Shown in pieces: positions 8,247 through 17,466 of a DNA stretch of 64,000 bases. Source of the stretch: JAQVEM01 sp034660395 (GTDB taxonomy: Bacteria > Actinomycetota > Humimicrobiia > Humimicrobiales > Humimicrobiaceae). The notes under the pieces are model-generated. The model saw only the letters and a program-made list of their open reading frames with translations, ran no database searches and had not been told where the DNA came from. Location of the stretch: contig JAYEJA010000049.1 of NCBI GenBank assembly GCA_034660395.1, forward strand, positions 1 through 64,000, in the 5' to 3' direction. Positions within the stretch are counted from its first letter, which is position 1. Every line of letters begins with the position of its first letter. Made by a program: the position numbers and the translations under genes.

Positions 8247-8438
8247 ATGTCAAGAAAATGTGAGATTTGCGGTAAGGGCGCGATTTTTGGAAATAGCGTA
8301 AGCCATTCAAATAAAAAAACTAGAAAAACTTTTAAGCCCAATATACAAAAGGTAAAGGTTGAATACAGAGGGAAGATAAAAACTATTAATATCTGCACAA
8401 GCTGTCTCAAATCAGGCAAGGTAAAAAAGGTGGTTTAA
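8247..8438 (+). CDS. rpmB: Ribosomal protein bL28
   Basis: A 63-aa large-subunit ribosomal protein. It begins MSRKCEICGKGAIFGNSVSH, the standard bL28 N-terminus, and has paired cysteines at 5/8 and 50/53, so it is a zinc-binding form. The start is an ATG preceded by CAGGAGAAGAA. It is transcribed divergently from fakA, an arrangement common in Firmicutes and actinobacteria, and converges on rsmB with only 10 nt between stops. Confidence 0.96.
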   Translation: MSRKCEICGKGAIFGNSVSHSNKKTRKTFKPNIQKVKVEYRGKIKTINICTSCLKSGKVKKVV

Positions 8439-8448
8439 ATACCTTCTT

Positions 8449-9984
8449 CTACCCGGCTTTATTTTTTCTCAGGCAGCAAACAAAACCGGCTTCACTTTCA
8501 AAATAATAAGGCATTATTTCAAGACACCCTTCAGGGTAACTGATACCCCGGTAAACATCAGAATTTTTGATTGACGTAATCTTATCGATAAAATCATTTT
8601 TTTCACAAACATACTTCCCCCTGAATTCCTTCAAGAATCTCTCTATCATATTTTGATTTTCTGCCGGTGAAAGGGTACAGGTGTAAAAAATGAGCTTCCC
8701 TCCAGTTTTAAGATAACGGTCACAATTAACCATCATACTGTAAGACATGGCGGAAAGCCTTATAACATCATCCATTGACTTGTTATATTTAGCATCCGGG
8801 TTTTTGGAAATAGTTCCAAAAGCACTGCATGGTGCATCAATCAAAATACTGTCAAAATATTCCCTGTAGATATCAGTACCTTTTATACCTGCCCCGGCTT
8901 TACTGTCTCCAGCACCGCCGCTGCTTTTTAGAAAACCTGGTTCGCCTGCATCTGCCTCAACAACTTTGACATTATCCAGACCCAGTCTTTCCATGCTGTC
9001 TCGCAATAGTTCCAGCCTCCTGCTGCTGATATCCACCGATACCAGCTCCCCTTTATCTTTTAATATTTGAGCTATATAGGAAGTCTTTCCTCCGGGAGCA
9101 GCGCATACATCAAGTACCTTATCCCCCCGGCGGGGCCTTAAGAAATATTTCACCGCTAATTGAGAAGATATATCCTGTACCGTAACCAGGCCTTTTTTAT
9201 AAATTTCAGATTCTGAAATTTCCTGAACACTATATGTTCCCACAGTATCATCAAGTATTTCTTTTAAAAAAAATAGATTCTTACTTCCTTTGCTCTTTCC
9301 TCCGGTAATATCAAATCCCTTAAAAACTCCATTGACCGGCTTCAGCTCAAACTCTCCTGCAAGTTCTTCAGGACTAATATTATCCCTGTTAAACCTTAAA
9401 TAATAAAGCGGGTTTTCATTTAAAGACTTCAGGATTAAAATAGTTTTTTCCCTCCCATAACATTTGAGCCAGTAGTCAACCAGCCATTCGGGATATGAAT
9501 ATTCCTTGCTGATCCTTAAAGCCTCATTATCCATATCTTTAATCTTTTTCTTAAAAAAAAGATTAATGTCATCTACGGAGCTTATTTTACGCAACGCTGC
9601 ATTTACAAATTTTGAAGAGGGATAATTCGCTCTTTTTTTAGCCAGCTTAACACTCTCATCAAGCGCTGAATAGTCCGGAACCCTGTCCATATACATTAAT
9701 TGATAAATCCCCATCCGTAAAATATTCAGCACTATGAAATCTATATTTCTTAAATCCTTGTCCGAGAACAAGGAAAGGATGAAATCAATTTTTATATAAT
9801 ATCTTACTGTCCCCTTTACAATATTGAATATGAAACGCCTATCAAGGCCTGAAAGATTACGGTCCTTGAAATTTTTATTTATTATATTCTTTAAGGATTT
9901 TCTTTTTTTAAAATACTGGTTTAAAACAAGGAGGGCAATTTCACGCGGGCCGGTCTTACCTTTTTTATTACTCAAAACTCTCAC
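8449..9984 (-). CDS. rsmB: 16S rRNA (cytosine967-C5)-methyltransferase RsmB
   Basis: Methylates C967 of 16S rRNA using SAM. An N-terminal NusB-like RNA-binding domain (about 10-150) is followed by the methyltransferase domain with CAAPGGKTSYIAQ (SAM site), DAPCSAFG (motif IV cysteine) and YTCTLSPAENQ (motif VI nucleophilic cysteine). At 511 aa it is longer than the typical 430-450. Part of the excess is a Gly/Lys/Ser-rich insertion (SSGGAGDSKAGAGIKG) just before motif IV, next to the active site. It overlaps fmt by 17 nt and is the last gene of the mihF operon, the fmt-fmu order of actinobacteria. Confidence 0.95.
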   Translation of the reverse strand: MRVLSNKKGKTGPREIALLVLNQYFKKRKSLKNIINKNFKDRNLSGLDRRFIFNIVKGTVRYYIKIDFILSLFSDKDLRNIDFIVLNILRMGIYQLMYMDRVPDYSALDESVKLAKKRANYPSSKFVNAALRKISSVDDINLFFKKKIKDMDNEALRISKEYSYPEWLVDYWLKCYGREKTILILKSLNENPLYYLRFNRDNISPEELAGEFELKPVNGVFKGFDITGGKSKGSKNLFFLKEILDDTVGTYSVQEISESEIYKKGLVTVQDISSQLAVKYFLRPRRGDKVLDVCAAPGGKTSYIAQILKDKGELVSVDISSRRLELLRDSMERLGLDNVKVVEADAGEPGFLKSSGGAGDSKAGAGIKGTDIYREYFDSILIDAPCSAFGTISKNPDAKYNKSMDDVIRLSAMSYSMMVNCDRYLKTGGKLIFYTCTLSPAENQNMIERFLKEFRGKYVCEKNDFIDKITSIKNSDVYRGISYPEGCLEIMPYYFESEAGFVCCLRKNKAG

Positions 9985-10939
9985 CGGCCGTTATCAGATA
10001 TCCGTTGATAAAATCCCTATCGGTCATCACTCTTTTTCCCTGAGGCTTTAAAAGCTTGATTTTTATAATTTGGCTTCCGCCGCATTTAACCAGGATACCT
10101 GAATTTTTATCAGCTCTAACAATATACCCGTTATTGATTGATTTTTCGTTAATCTTCAGTCCGGAAAGATATTCTTTACTTTCAAATTCATCCGGCACTT
10201 CCGCTTTTAATATTTTAATCCTCAGACTCTTCCAGAAACAATATGCTCCAGGGCTGGAGCTGAAAGCTCTGATTTTATTATTTATTCTTACAGCATCTTG
10301 TCTCCAGTCAATCCTGAAATCCTCATTTTTAGTCTTGCGGGTATAAGTCGCATTTTCTTCTTCCTGGGGGTATGAATTTATATCACCGCTTTCCAGTAAA
10401 TCCAGTACTGTCAGAAGAACCGGACTGCCGAACTTAATTACCTTCCGTTCATATATTTCCCGGTTATCACTTTCTCCAATACCGAATTTTACCTGGGCAT
10501 ATATTCCGCCCCTGTCAACTTCAGCAGTAACTTCTATAACACTTACGCCGCCAAGACTGTCACCATTCAGTACCGCACTTATTATCGGAGTCGGCCCTCT
10601 GTACTTTGGTAAAAGAGACGGGTGCACATTAAGCCACCTGGCAACCTTTGAATTTATAAGCCTGGCCGGTATTATTCTGCCGAAGGATACCATAACTGCC
10701 GCATCAAACTCTAATTTACCAAAGTCATCATAGAAACTATTATCAAATTCCCCGACCTGTATAAAACTAATTCCTAATTCCCTGGCCCTGCTCTTCACTA
10801 TATTGGGGATAACCTTTCTTCCCCTGCCTGACTGTTTATCAGTTTTGGTAACCACGAGAGTCACCTCATGCTTTGATTTATATAATTCCTCAAGAAAAGG
10901 AACTGAAATCTCTGATGAACCGAAAAAAATAACCTTCAA
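9968..10939 (-). CDS. fmt: Methionyl-tRNA formyltransferase
   Basis: Formylates Met-tRNA(fMet) with 10-formyl-tetrahydrofolate for initiation. The 323-aa protein has NVHPSLLPKYRGPTPI starting at residue 104 (catalytic Asn104 and His106) in the N-terminal formyltransferase domain, and a C-terminal OB-like domain from about residue 205. Length is normal. The gene lies 18 nt after def, the deformylase that acts later on the same formyl group, and overlaps rsmB. Confidence 0.97.
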   Translation of the reverse strand: MKVIFFGSSEISVPFLEELYKSKHEVTLVVTKTDKQSGRGRKVIPNIVKSRARELGISFIQVGEFDNSFYDDFGKLEFDAAVMVSFGRIIPARLINSKVARWLNVHPSLLPKYRGPTPIISAVLNGDSLGGVSVIEVTAEVDRGGIYAQVKFGIGESDNREIYERKVIKFGSPVLLTVLDLLESGDINSYPQEEENATYTRKTKNEDFRIDWRQDAVRINNKIRAFSSSPGAYCFWKSLRIKILKAEVPDEFESKEYLSGLKINEKSINNGYIVRADKNSGILVKCGGSQIIKIKLLKPQGKRVMTDRDFINGYLITAGESFE

Positions 10940-10957
10940 TTCATATCTCCATACATA

Positions 10958-11455
10958 TTAAATTCCCATTTTTATTTCATTAACCCTGGACAGAAGCTCT
11001 TCTCTCGACTTCCTGTCAAGGTGGTCAATATACATTTTCCCGTTTAAGTGATCAATTTCATGCTGGAATATTCTCGCCAGTAAGCCCTCTGCCTTTACCA
11101 CCACATCCCGGCCTTTCAAGTCCTTTGCTTTCACTTCGACTTTCTTATACCTGTTAACACTGTAATCCCTTATTGAATAGATACTGAGGCATCCTTCAAT
11201 TGAACTTTCCATCTCCTTATCAAGAACTTTTATCTCCGGATTTATGAATGCTTCTGTACCATCTCCCCTATCAACTATTATGACCCTTCTGCTAACTCCT
11301 ATCTGCGGAGCAGCCAGTCCTACTCCACCTTCCTCTTTTGCAATATCAATCATATCATTAACCAGACTTATAACTTTATCATCTATTTTTTCTACCTTAT
11401 TACTTTTTTCTCTTAAAACAGGGTCGCCAATTTTTCTTATTTTCTTAACAGCCAT
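10958..11455 (-). CDS. def: Peptide deformylase
   Basis: Removes the formyl group from nascent proteins; a metalloenzyme. All three motifs are present in this 165-aa protein: GVGLAAPQIG (44-53), EGCLSI (87-92, metal ligand Cys89) and QHEIDHL (131-137, ligands His132 and His136, catalytic Glu133). It begins 24 nt after priA and ends 18 nt before fmt in the operon. Confidence 0.97.
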   Translation of the reverse strand: MAVKKIRKIGDPVLREKSNKVEKIDDKVISLVNDMIDIAKEEGGVGLAAPQIGVSRRVIIVDRGDGTEAFINPEIKVLDKEMESSIEGCLSIYSIRDYSVNRYKKVEVKAKDLKGRDVVVKAEGLLARIFQHEIDHLNGKMYIDHLDRKSREELLSRVNEIKMGI

Positions 11456-11479
11456 TAATTAATCTCCCTTCAAATGAAC

Positions 11480-13738
11480 TTACAAAATCCATACCGGATT
11501 TATATCAATTATTATCCTATTTTCATCGAATTTTTTAAACCTTTTTAATAGTTCGGCTAACCTGCCGCTTAATTTATCCAAATCTTTAGCCTTTATCATA
11601 ATATGCCACCTGTAAAATCTGTTTATTTTATAAAATGGTGCAGGCGCAGGTCCCAGTACACTGTCTTCCTCACCAACAACTCCGTGAAGGCCCGGGGCAA
11701 GCTCGTTTATATCTTTCTTTACCATTTTTTCATCCTTCCCTGAAACTATTATGTTTATCAGGTCGGAAAACGGCGGGTATCTGAGTTCCCTTCTGCTTTC
11801 AAGCTCCTGCCTGTAAAAAGATTCATAATCATCCCGGAGGACATTTTTCATTACCATACTTTCAGGATTATAGGTTTGAATTATGACTTTCCCCTTCTTT
11901 TTTTTTCTGCCTGCCCTGCCCGATACCTGTGTAATAAGCTGATAAATCCTCTCATTCATATGATAATCGGGAAGGCCCAGCATACCATCACTGTTAATAA
12001 TTCCTACAAGGGTTATATCTTCTATATCCAGACCTTTGGCTATCATCTGCGTCCCTATTAGAATGGAGCCCCCCGGAGAAATAAATTTTTTAAGTATTTC
12101 CTGATGCGATTTCTTTTTAACGGTCGCATCCGAGTCCATTCTTAACACAGGCACCTCTTTAAATCTTGCTTCAAGCTTTGATTGAACTTTCTGGATACCG
12201 GTCCCGTACAGCGTCATACTGCTTGCGCCGCATACATCACACCTGCCTGTATAAATTTTTTCCCTTCCGCAATGGTGGCACATCAGCTTTCTCTTATCCC
12301 TGTGGTAATTATATGGAAGGTCGCATGCAGGACATTTCGGCACATTACCGCATTTGCTGCATATAACAAAATTACTATATCCTCTCCTGTTTAAAAAAAT
12401 AATTACTTTATTGTTTTTTTCCAGCTCATTTTTTACTTCTTTAAACAGTTCCCCGGTAACAGTAACATCTTCCTTCCTGTAGTCTATCTTTTTTAAATCT
12501 ATCAATTTCATTTCCAGAGGACTGCTGCTCTGGGCTTTTACAGGAATCTTAATAAGGGTAAAATCTTTTTCATTTTCAGACCTGTATCTTGTAACTATAC
12601 TCGGCGTAGCACTGCCCATGACAACAGGAATACCCAGGATTCCCCCCATCTTCATAGCTACTTCTCCTGTGTTATATCTTACTCCTGTCCCCTCCTTGTA
12701 TGATGAGTCATGCTCTTCATCTATTATTATTATTCCCAGATTGTTTAGCGGAGTAAAAATGGAAGACCTTGTTCCAATTATTATCTCAAATCTATCATTC
12801 CATATGTCCAGCCATCTCTCGTATCTTTCCGCCACATTCATATTCGAGTGATAAACGCCAACTCCATCACCAAACTCCTGCTGAAATCTTGAAAATAACT
12901 GAGGTATCAAAGATATCTCGGGCGTAAGTATCAGAGCCCTTTTATTATTTTTCAGGACCCTCCTGCACGCAGCTATATAAATATCGGTTTTACCGCTTCC
13001 TGTAACGCCTTCAATTAGAATTTTATGAAAAACGTCTTTATCCAGGACATTCTCAATAGACGATATGGCATTTTTCTGGTATGGATTTAAAGTTATTTTC
13101 TTTTTAATCCTGTTTCTTTTATACTCATATTTAAAATCCCTTTTATGCCTCTTCCTCGTTACGGAAATTATCCCTTTTTGTATAAGGAAATTAACATTTG
13201 AATAGCTGCATCCCGTATCTTTTATCAACTTTTCTTTTAGTATTTCATTATGTCTTCCCAGATAATCAATTATTTTCTTCTTTGAATAGTTCTTCTTCCA
13301 GTTTATCTTATCACGGTACTTATTGTATTTATCTTTATCCAGTGATAAATAATCCCTGTATTTAAGCTTGACCCTGCTTTTCGCAGCCGATTTTCTACCC
13401 TTTTCCCCCGGAGGAATAAAAAATTTTGCAGCACTTCCAAACGGCTGAACATAATAGCGGCTTATCCATTTTATTAACTTTAGCTTTTTGGGATTAAAAA
13501 CAGGTTTCCGGCTTATTACCTCTTTAATATCCTTAATTTCCCTGTCATGCAGCTCAGATTTGCTTTTAGTTTTTATTACATAACCAGTTTCAAACCTGTT
13601 CTTAAACGGGACCCTGACAATTACACCTATATAAACACCGGATAATAAGTTCGGGGGTATGCGATAGTCAAAAGGTCTGTTAACATTAAGAGCTTTTATA
13701 TCAATATAAATCTCTGCATATTTATTTTTTATATTCAT
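11480..13738 (-). CDS. priA: Primosomal replication-restart helicase PriA
   Basis: 3'-5' DNA helicase that reloads replisomes at stalled forks. The 752-aa protein has the N-terminal 3'BD region (FDYRIPP near residue 24), Walker A EGVTGSGKTDIYI, the Walker B/DEEH box IIIDEEHDSSYK, and a run of paired cysteines (CSKCGNVPKCPACD, CHHCG, CDVCGASS) forming two zinc sites. Motifs V and VI follow (GTQMIAKGLDIEDITLVG, QVSGRAGRKKKKG). With intact ATPase motifs it should be an active helicase, unlike the degenerate PriA of many mycobacteria. It is 14 nt after metK, an actinobacterial order. Confidence 0.96.
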   Translation of the reverse strand: MNIKNKYAEIYIDIKALNVNRPFDYRIPPNLLSGVYIGVIVRVPFKNRFETGYVIKTKSKSELHDREIKDIKEVISRKPVFNPKKLKLIKWISRYYVQPFGSAAKFFIPPGEKGRKSAAKSRVKLKYRDYLSLDKDKYNKYRDKINWKKNYSKKKIIDYLGRHNEILKEKLIKDTGCSYSNVNFLIQKGIISVTRKRHKRDFKYEYKRNRIKKKITLNPYQKNAISSIENVLDKDVFHKILIEGVTGSGKTDIYIAACRRVLKNNKRALILTPEISLIPQLFSRFQQEFGDGVGVYHSNMNVAERYERWLDIWNDRFEIIIGTRSSIFTPLNNLGIIIIDEEHDSSYKEGTGVRYNTGEVAMKMGGILGIPVVMGSATPSIVTRYRSENEKDFTLIKIPVKAQSSSPLEMKLIDLKKIDYRKEDVTVTGELFKEVKNELEKNNKVIIFLNRRGYSNFVICSKCGNVPKCPACDLPYNYHRDKRKLMCHHCGREKIYTGRCDVCGASSMTLYGTGIQKVQSKLEARFKEVPVLRMDSDATVKKKSHQEILKKFISPGGSILIGTQMIAKGLDIEDITLVGIINSDGMLGLPDYHMNERIYQLITQVSGRAGRKKKKGKVIIQTYNPESMVMKNVLRDDYESFYRQELESRRELRYPPFSDLINIIVSGKDEKMVKKDINELAPGLHGVVGEEDSVLGPAPAPFYKINRFYRWHIMIKAKDLDKLSGRLAELLKRFKKFDENRIIIDINPVWIL

Positions 13739-13752
13739 TTGAACCAGTGCAT

Positions 13753-14958
13753 CTATTTAAGTCCAAGAAAACTCTTAACCTCTTCAACTTTATCCAGCTT
13801 TTCCCAGGTAAAATCTCTGTCATGTCTGCCAAAATGGCCGTAAGCTGCAGTTTTTTTATAAATAGGCCTTAGCAAGTTCAGGTTTTTAATAATAGCTGCA
13901 GGTCTTAAATCAAATATCTCTTCTACCGCTTTTTCAATTTTCTTAACATCCACTTTTTCAGTTCCGAATGTTTCTACCATAACAGAAACCGGGTGCGATA
14001 CTCCTATGGCATAAGCGACTTCTATCTCAACCCTTTCAGCAGCCCCGCTTGCTACCAGATTTTTAGCTACATGCCTCGCAGCATAAGCGGCTGACCTGTC
14101 TACCTTGGAGGGGTCCTTTCCTGAAAAGCATCCCCCGCCGTGTCTTGCTACTCCACCGTAGGTATCCGCAATTATTTTTCTCCCCGTCAATCCGGTATCG
14201 CCCATCGGACCACCTATGGTAAATTCTCCCGTAGGGTTAACATACAGTTTAAAATCATTATCTATATACTCTTTCGGTATAATCGGTTTTATTACAAACT
14301 CCTTCATATCCGGTTTTATCTGGGACTCTATATCTATCTTTGGAGCATGCTGGGTGGCTATTACAACCGTCTCAATTGAAACCGGCTTATTACCCTCGTA
14401 CCTTACGGTTACCTGTGACTTGCCGTCTGGACGGAGATAGGGCAATATACCTGCTTTCCTTACCTCAGATAAACGGTGCGCCAGCTTATGGGCAAGCTGA
14501 ATTGTAAGAGGCATATAATCTTCGGTTTCGTTACAGGCATAACCGAACATCATGCCCTGATCGCCTGCGCCCTGCGAATCAAATTCATTCTCATATCCGT
14601 TCCCCACTCTGGATTCATAGGCATTGTTAACACCTTTAGCTATATTTGAAGACTGTTTCCCTATGGAAGTGAGGACTCCGCATGTTTCACAATCAAATCC
14701 ATACTTTGCCCTGGTATATCCTATGTCTTTTATTACCTCCCTTACAATATCAGGTATCTCCGCATAAGTAGATGTAGTAACCTCACCTGCCACTATTACT
14801 ATTCCGGTTTTAAGTAAAGTTTCAATAGCAACCCTGCACCCGGTATCGTTAGCTATTATCGCGTCGAGAACAGCATCGGATATCTGGTCAGCCATTTTGT
14901 CCGGGTGTCCTTCAGTTACTGATTCTGAAGTTAGCAAGTAATCCCTTTTCTTTGCCAT
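13753..14958 (-). CDS. metK: S-adenosylmethionine synthase
   Basis: Makes S-adenosylmethionine from methionine and ATP. The 401-aa sequence carries ESVTEGHPDKMADQISDAVLD near the N-terminus, GAGDQGMMFGYACNET, and the P-loop-like GGGCFSGKDPSKVDRSAAY, all family signatures. There are only 36 nt between it and coaBC, with no room for a SAM riboswitch, so it appears to be expressed as part of the housekeeping operon. SAM by-product salvage is encoded at 50.5-52.4 kb. Confidence 0.98.
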   Translation of the reverse strand: MAKKRDYLLTSESVTEGHPDKMADQISDAVLDAIIANDTGCRVAIETLLKTGIVIVAGEVTTSTYAEIPDIVREVIKDIGYTRAKYGFDCETCGVLTSIGKQSSNIAKGVNNAYESRVGNGYENEFDSQGAGDQGMMFGYACNETEDYMPLTIQLAHKLAHRLSEVRKAGILPYLRPDGKSQVTVRYEGNKPVSIETVVIATQHAPKIDIESQIKPDMKEFVIKPIIPKEYIDNDFKLYVNPTGEFTIGGPMGDTGLTGRKIIADTYGGVARHGGGCFSGKDPSKVDRSAAYAARHVAKNLVASGAAERVEIEVAYAIGVSHPVSVMVETFGTEKVDVKKIEKAVEEIFDLRPAAIIKNLNLLRPIYKKTAAYGHFGRHDRDFTWEKLDKVEEVKSFLGLK

Positions 14959-14994
14959 TATTCCTCCTGTTAATCTTTGTCTCCTATTAATCTT

Positions 14995-16215
14995 TTATCT
15001 AATTAAATCTTTTAAAATTTCGTCATATATTCCCCTGGCAATTATTCGCTTCCTGTCCTTCTTAAGTTTTTTTACGCAACCATCTTTTTTTATTATGTCA
15101 ACCTCGTTGAAGTCGCTCTCCATACCGATATCTTCTCTTGATATATCATTTGCAACAACCATGTCGATATTTTTATCTGCAAATTTTGCCATTATATCTT
15201 TTACACCATAACTTTCTTCAGCTGCAAAACCAACCAGGTACTGCCTCTTTTTCTTTTTTTCTGCCAGCAACTTCAGTATATTTTCATTCTCCCTGAAGTT
15301 TATTTTTGATAATATATCATTTTTCTTTCTTAACTTGAAATCATATTTTTTAACGGGGACTATATCACTTACTGCTGCCGACATTATTATAATATCTGCA
15401 GATTCAAAATACTTAAATAATGCTCTTTTCATATCTTCCGTACTTTCAACATAATTAACCTTTACCCCGTACGGAGGAGTAAGATTTTTTGCAGTGCTGA
15501 TAAGCACCACACTGCTGGCTCCCCTGAAATAAGCTTCCTCTGCCATTGCATAACCCATCCTGCCGCTTGATTCATTTGAAATATATCTAACCCTATCAGC
15601 GAACTCCCGGGTACCGCCGGCAGTAACTATAATTTTTTTGCCCTTAAGGTCATTGCTATACTTTAACAGCCCCGCCAGCTTTTCAATTATTTTTTCCTCT
15701 TTCTCGAGCCTTCCCAGACCTCTTTCACCGCAGGCCAGATTCCCGCTTGCAGGTCCCGCGAAAAAGAACTTGCCGCTTCCCTTAAGTCTCTTTATGTTTT
15801 CCTTAATTAAATTATCACGATACATGCTCTCGTTCATGGCAGGAGCAATCAGAACAGGGCACTCCGCAGCTATTACTGATGTTGTAAGGAAATTATCGCC
15901 AACGCCATAGGATAATTTTGATATACTATTTGCTGAAGCAGGAGCAATTAAAAACGCATCAGAACTATGGGATAGTGATATATGTGAAATTTTTTTTTGT
16001 TTGGCAAATTGTTCCACAATAGCTTCATTACCGGAAATTGCGCTAAAAGTAGCGGGACCAATAAAATTAAGGGCACCCGGAGTCAATACCGGAAATACAT
16101 TTGCTCCCATTTGAGTTAAAATGCTGCAGATTGAAGCTGCTTTAAAAGCAGCAATAGAAGCAGTGACTCCCAGGACTATCCTTTTATTAGAAAATGGTGA
16201 CTTATCCGAAATCAA
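14995..16215 (-). CDS. coaBC: Bifunctional phosphopantothenoylcysteine decarboxylase/synthetase
   Basis: Two consecutive CoA steps in one 406-aa chain. The N-terminal flavoprotein (CoaC, about 10-185) has GVTASIAAFKAA, the catalytic-His region around SHSSDAFLIAPASANS, and APAMNESMY (substrate binding); an LACGERGLGRL segment contains the active-site cysteine region. The C-terminal CoaB domain (about 190-405) starts at KKIIVTAGGTREFADRVRYI and has NESSGRMGYAMA. It follows rpoZ by 2 nt, as in the actinobacterial rpoZ-dfp-metK order. Confidence 0.96.
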   Translation of the reverse strand: MISDKSPFSNKRIVLGVTASIAAFKAASICSILTQMGANVFPVLTPGALNFIGPATFSAISGNEAIVEQFAKQKKISHISLSHSSDAFLIAPASANSISKLSYGVGDNFLTTSVIAAECPVLIAPAMNESMYRDNLIKENIKRLKGSGKFFFAGPASGNLACGERGLGRLEKEEKIIEKLAGLLKYSNDLKGKKIIVTAGGTREFADRVRYISNESSGRMGYAMAEEAYFRGASSVVLISTAKNLTPPYGVKVNYVESTEDMKRALFKYFESADIIIMSAAVSDIVPVKKYDFKLRKKNDILSKINFRENENILKLLAEKKKKRQYLVGFAAEESYGVKDIMAKFADKNIDMVVANDISREDIGMESDFNEVDIIKKDGCVKKLKKDRKRIIARGIYDEILKDLIR

Positions 16216-16217
16216 AT

Positions 16218-16457
16218 TTATACGGTTTCCTTTTTTTCCTTATAAGTTATTTGCTTATCTTTTATTTCTTTAAAGGCAATTTCAAGCGGGTCGCGCGATT
16301 CTATATCTACCAGCGGCTTTATCACGCTTACTCTTTCCATATTCTTTTGTGCCGACAGGTATTCACCAAGTTCTCTTGCCCTCTTTGCCGCTGCCATGCA
16401 CAATTTATACTTGCTGTCTATACTCTCTTTGTATTCATCGATATATTGTACTTTCAT
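16218..16457 (-). CDS. rpoZ: RNA polymerase omega subunit
   Basis: A 79-aa protein that supports RNA polymerase assembly. The segment SKYKLCMAAAKRARELGEYL (about 15-34) corresponds to the conserved helix of omega (RY-L-V-A--RAR-L), and KPLVDIESRDPLEIAFKEIKD matches the following conserved part. The gene is between gmk and coaBC, its standard place, 13 nt after gmk. Confidence 0.93.
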   Translation of the reverse strand: MKVQYIDEYKESIDSKYKLCMAAAKRARELGEYLSAQKNMERVSVIKPLVDIESRDPLEIAFKEIKDKQITYKEKKETV

Positions 16458-16470
16458 TTCAGGTTAATCT

Positions 16471-17034
16471 TCACCTTCCTTCTTTATTAAGTACTTTCTT
16501 TAAGTTAATCAGAGCTTCATTATAATCATTATTCGCAATTATACAATCATAATATTTTTCATATTCTAATTCTTTTTTAGCAATTTCAAGCCTTTTTTTT
16601 ACTTCCCCGTCACTTTCAGAACCTCTCTTCTGTATCCTCTTTTCCAGCTCATCAACAGATGAAGCAGTAATAAATATCAGGTAGGCATCTTTTATCTTCT
16701 TTCTAACCTTCATGGCGCCCTGAACATCTATTACCAGTATAACATTCTTTCCTTTATCCAGATTCTCCATTACGAATTTTTTTGGAGTACCATATAAACA
16801 CCCGGCGTAAGATGCCCATTCCAGTAACTTATTTTCTTCTATAAGTCTGTCAAACTCTTTCCTGCTTATGAAATGGTAATGGCTGCCGGACTTTTCAATT
16901 TCTCTTCTGGGTCTGGTGGTAACTGAAATGGATTTGATGAAATTACCTGACTTTCTTATCGCATCAATAACCAGGCTGCTTTTCCCTGAACCGGAAGGTC
17001 CAGAAATAATAAACAATTTTCCTCTACCTGCCAT
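16471..17034 (-). CDS. gmk: Guanylate kinase
   Basis: Phosphorylates GMP to GDP. This 187-aa protein has the P-loop ISGPSGSGKSSLV (about 9-21), SVTTRPRREIEKSGSHYHF (GMP-binding region with the Arg and Tyr residues), and VILVIDVQGAMKVRKK. Length is normal. It is 23 nt after mihF and 13 nt before rpoZ; mihF-gmk-rpoZ is an actinobacterial hallmark order. Confidence 0.97.
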   Translation of the reverse strand: MAGRGKLFIISGPSGSGKSSLVIDAIRKSGNFIKSISVTTRPRREIEKSGSHYHFISRKEFDRLIEENKLLEWASYAGCLYGTPKKFVMENLDKGKNVILVIDVQGAMKVRKKIKDAYLIFITASSVDELEKRIQKRGSESDGEVKKRLEIAKKELEYEKYYDCIIANNDYNEALINLKKVLNKEGR

Positions 17035-17057
17035 AAAAATACTTTAAATCTACCAGT

Positions 17058-17378
17058 CTAGCTGATTTTAAAAAACCGGTAAAAACTGTGTTTCTGATTC
17101 TTCCCCAGCCCTCCAACTTTCTTATTGGGAGATATTTTCAAACTTTTTAAGATTTTTAGTGCATTTACTTTGCCGTTTCCGGGAAGTGCGCCAACCAGTT
17201 CTAAAACTTTCATATTGCTTATATATTCATTAAAAAGCTTTTTATCCTTAAAAAGTTTTTTAATATCCGTTTTGCCTTCCTTTAACATGCCTTTTATTTC
17301 AGCTCTTTTCTTCCTGACCACTCTGGCCTTTTCCAACCCTTTTCTTCTATCATCATCGCTTAAATTGTTTAAAGACAT
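17058..17378 (-). CDS. mihF: Actinobacterial integration host factor mIHF
   Basis: A 106-aa basic nucleoid-associated DNA-binding protein. It matches the mIHF family: an N-terminal ARVVRKKRAEIKGMLKEG helix (about 18-35), a central ELVGALPGNGKVNALKILKSL segment (about 60-80) that is the helix-two-turn-helix DNA-binding core, and a basic tail (KVGGLGKNQKHSF). It is unrelated to the IhfA/B-HU fold. The start ATG has AAGGAG six bases away and a good promoter at 17416-17444. It heads the operon running to rsmB and is the best taxonomic marker in the window. Confidence 0.92.
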   Translation of the reverse strand: MSLNNLSDDDRRKGLEKARVVRKKRAEIKGMLKEGKTDIKKLFKDKKLFNEYISNMKVLELVGALPGNGKVNALKILKSLKISPNKKVGGLGKNQKHSFYRFFKIS

Positions 17379-17415
17379 GCAACTCCTTCTGTTACGAAAA
17401 AACTAGATATATTAG

Positions 17416-17444
17416 AGTATACAAATATATATATTTAATATCAA
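17416..17444 (-). promoter_or_regulatory. Promoter of the mihF-gmk-rpoZ-coaBC-metK-priA-def-fmt-rsmB operon
   Basis: Minus-strand TTGATA (17444-17439), a 17-nt spacer and TATACT (17421-17416), a near-consensus sigma-A promoter. The leader is about 30 nt. The promoter lies just past the pyrE stop; no G/C-rich terminator separates them, so pyr transcripts may also read into this operon. Confidence 0.65.
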
Positions 17445-17466
17445 CTTTTTTTACTAATTAAATTAA

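Noticed and set aside
8225..8419. ORF opposite rpmB
   Set aside because: rpmB is a full ribosomal protein with ribosome binding site and promoter; the opposite frame is a shadow.
14959..14994. SAM riboswitch before metK
   Set aside because: Only 36 nt lie between metK and coaBC, too short for any known SAM riboswitch.
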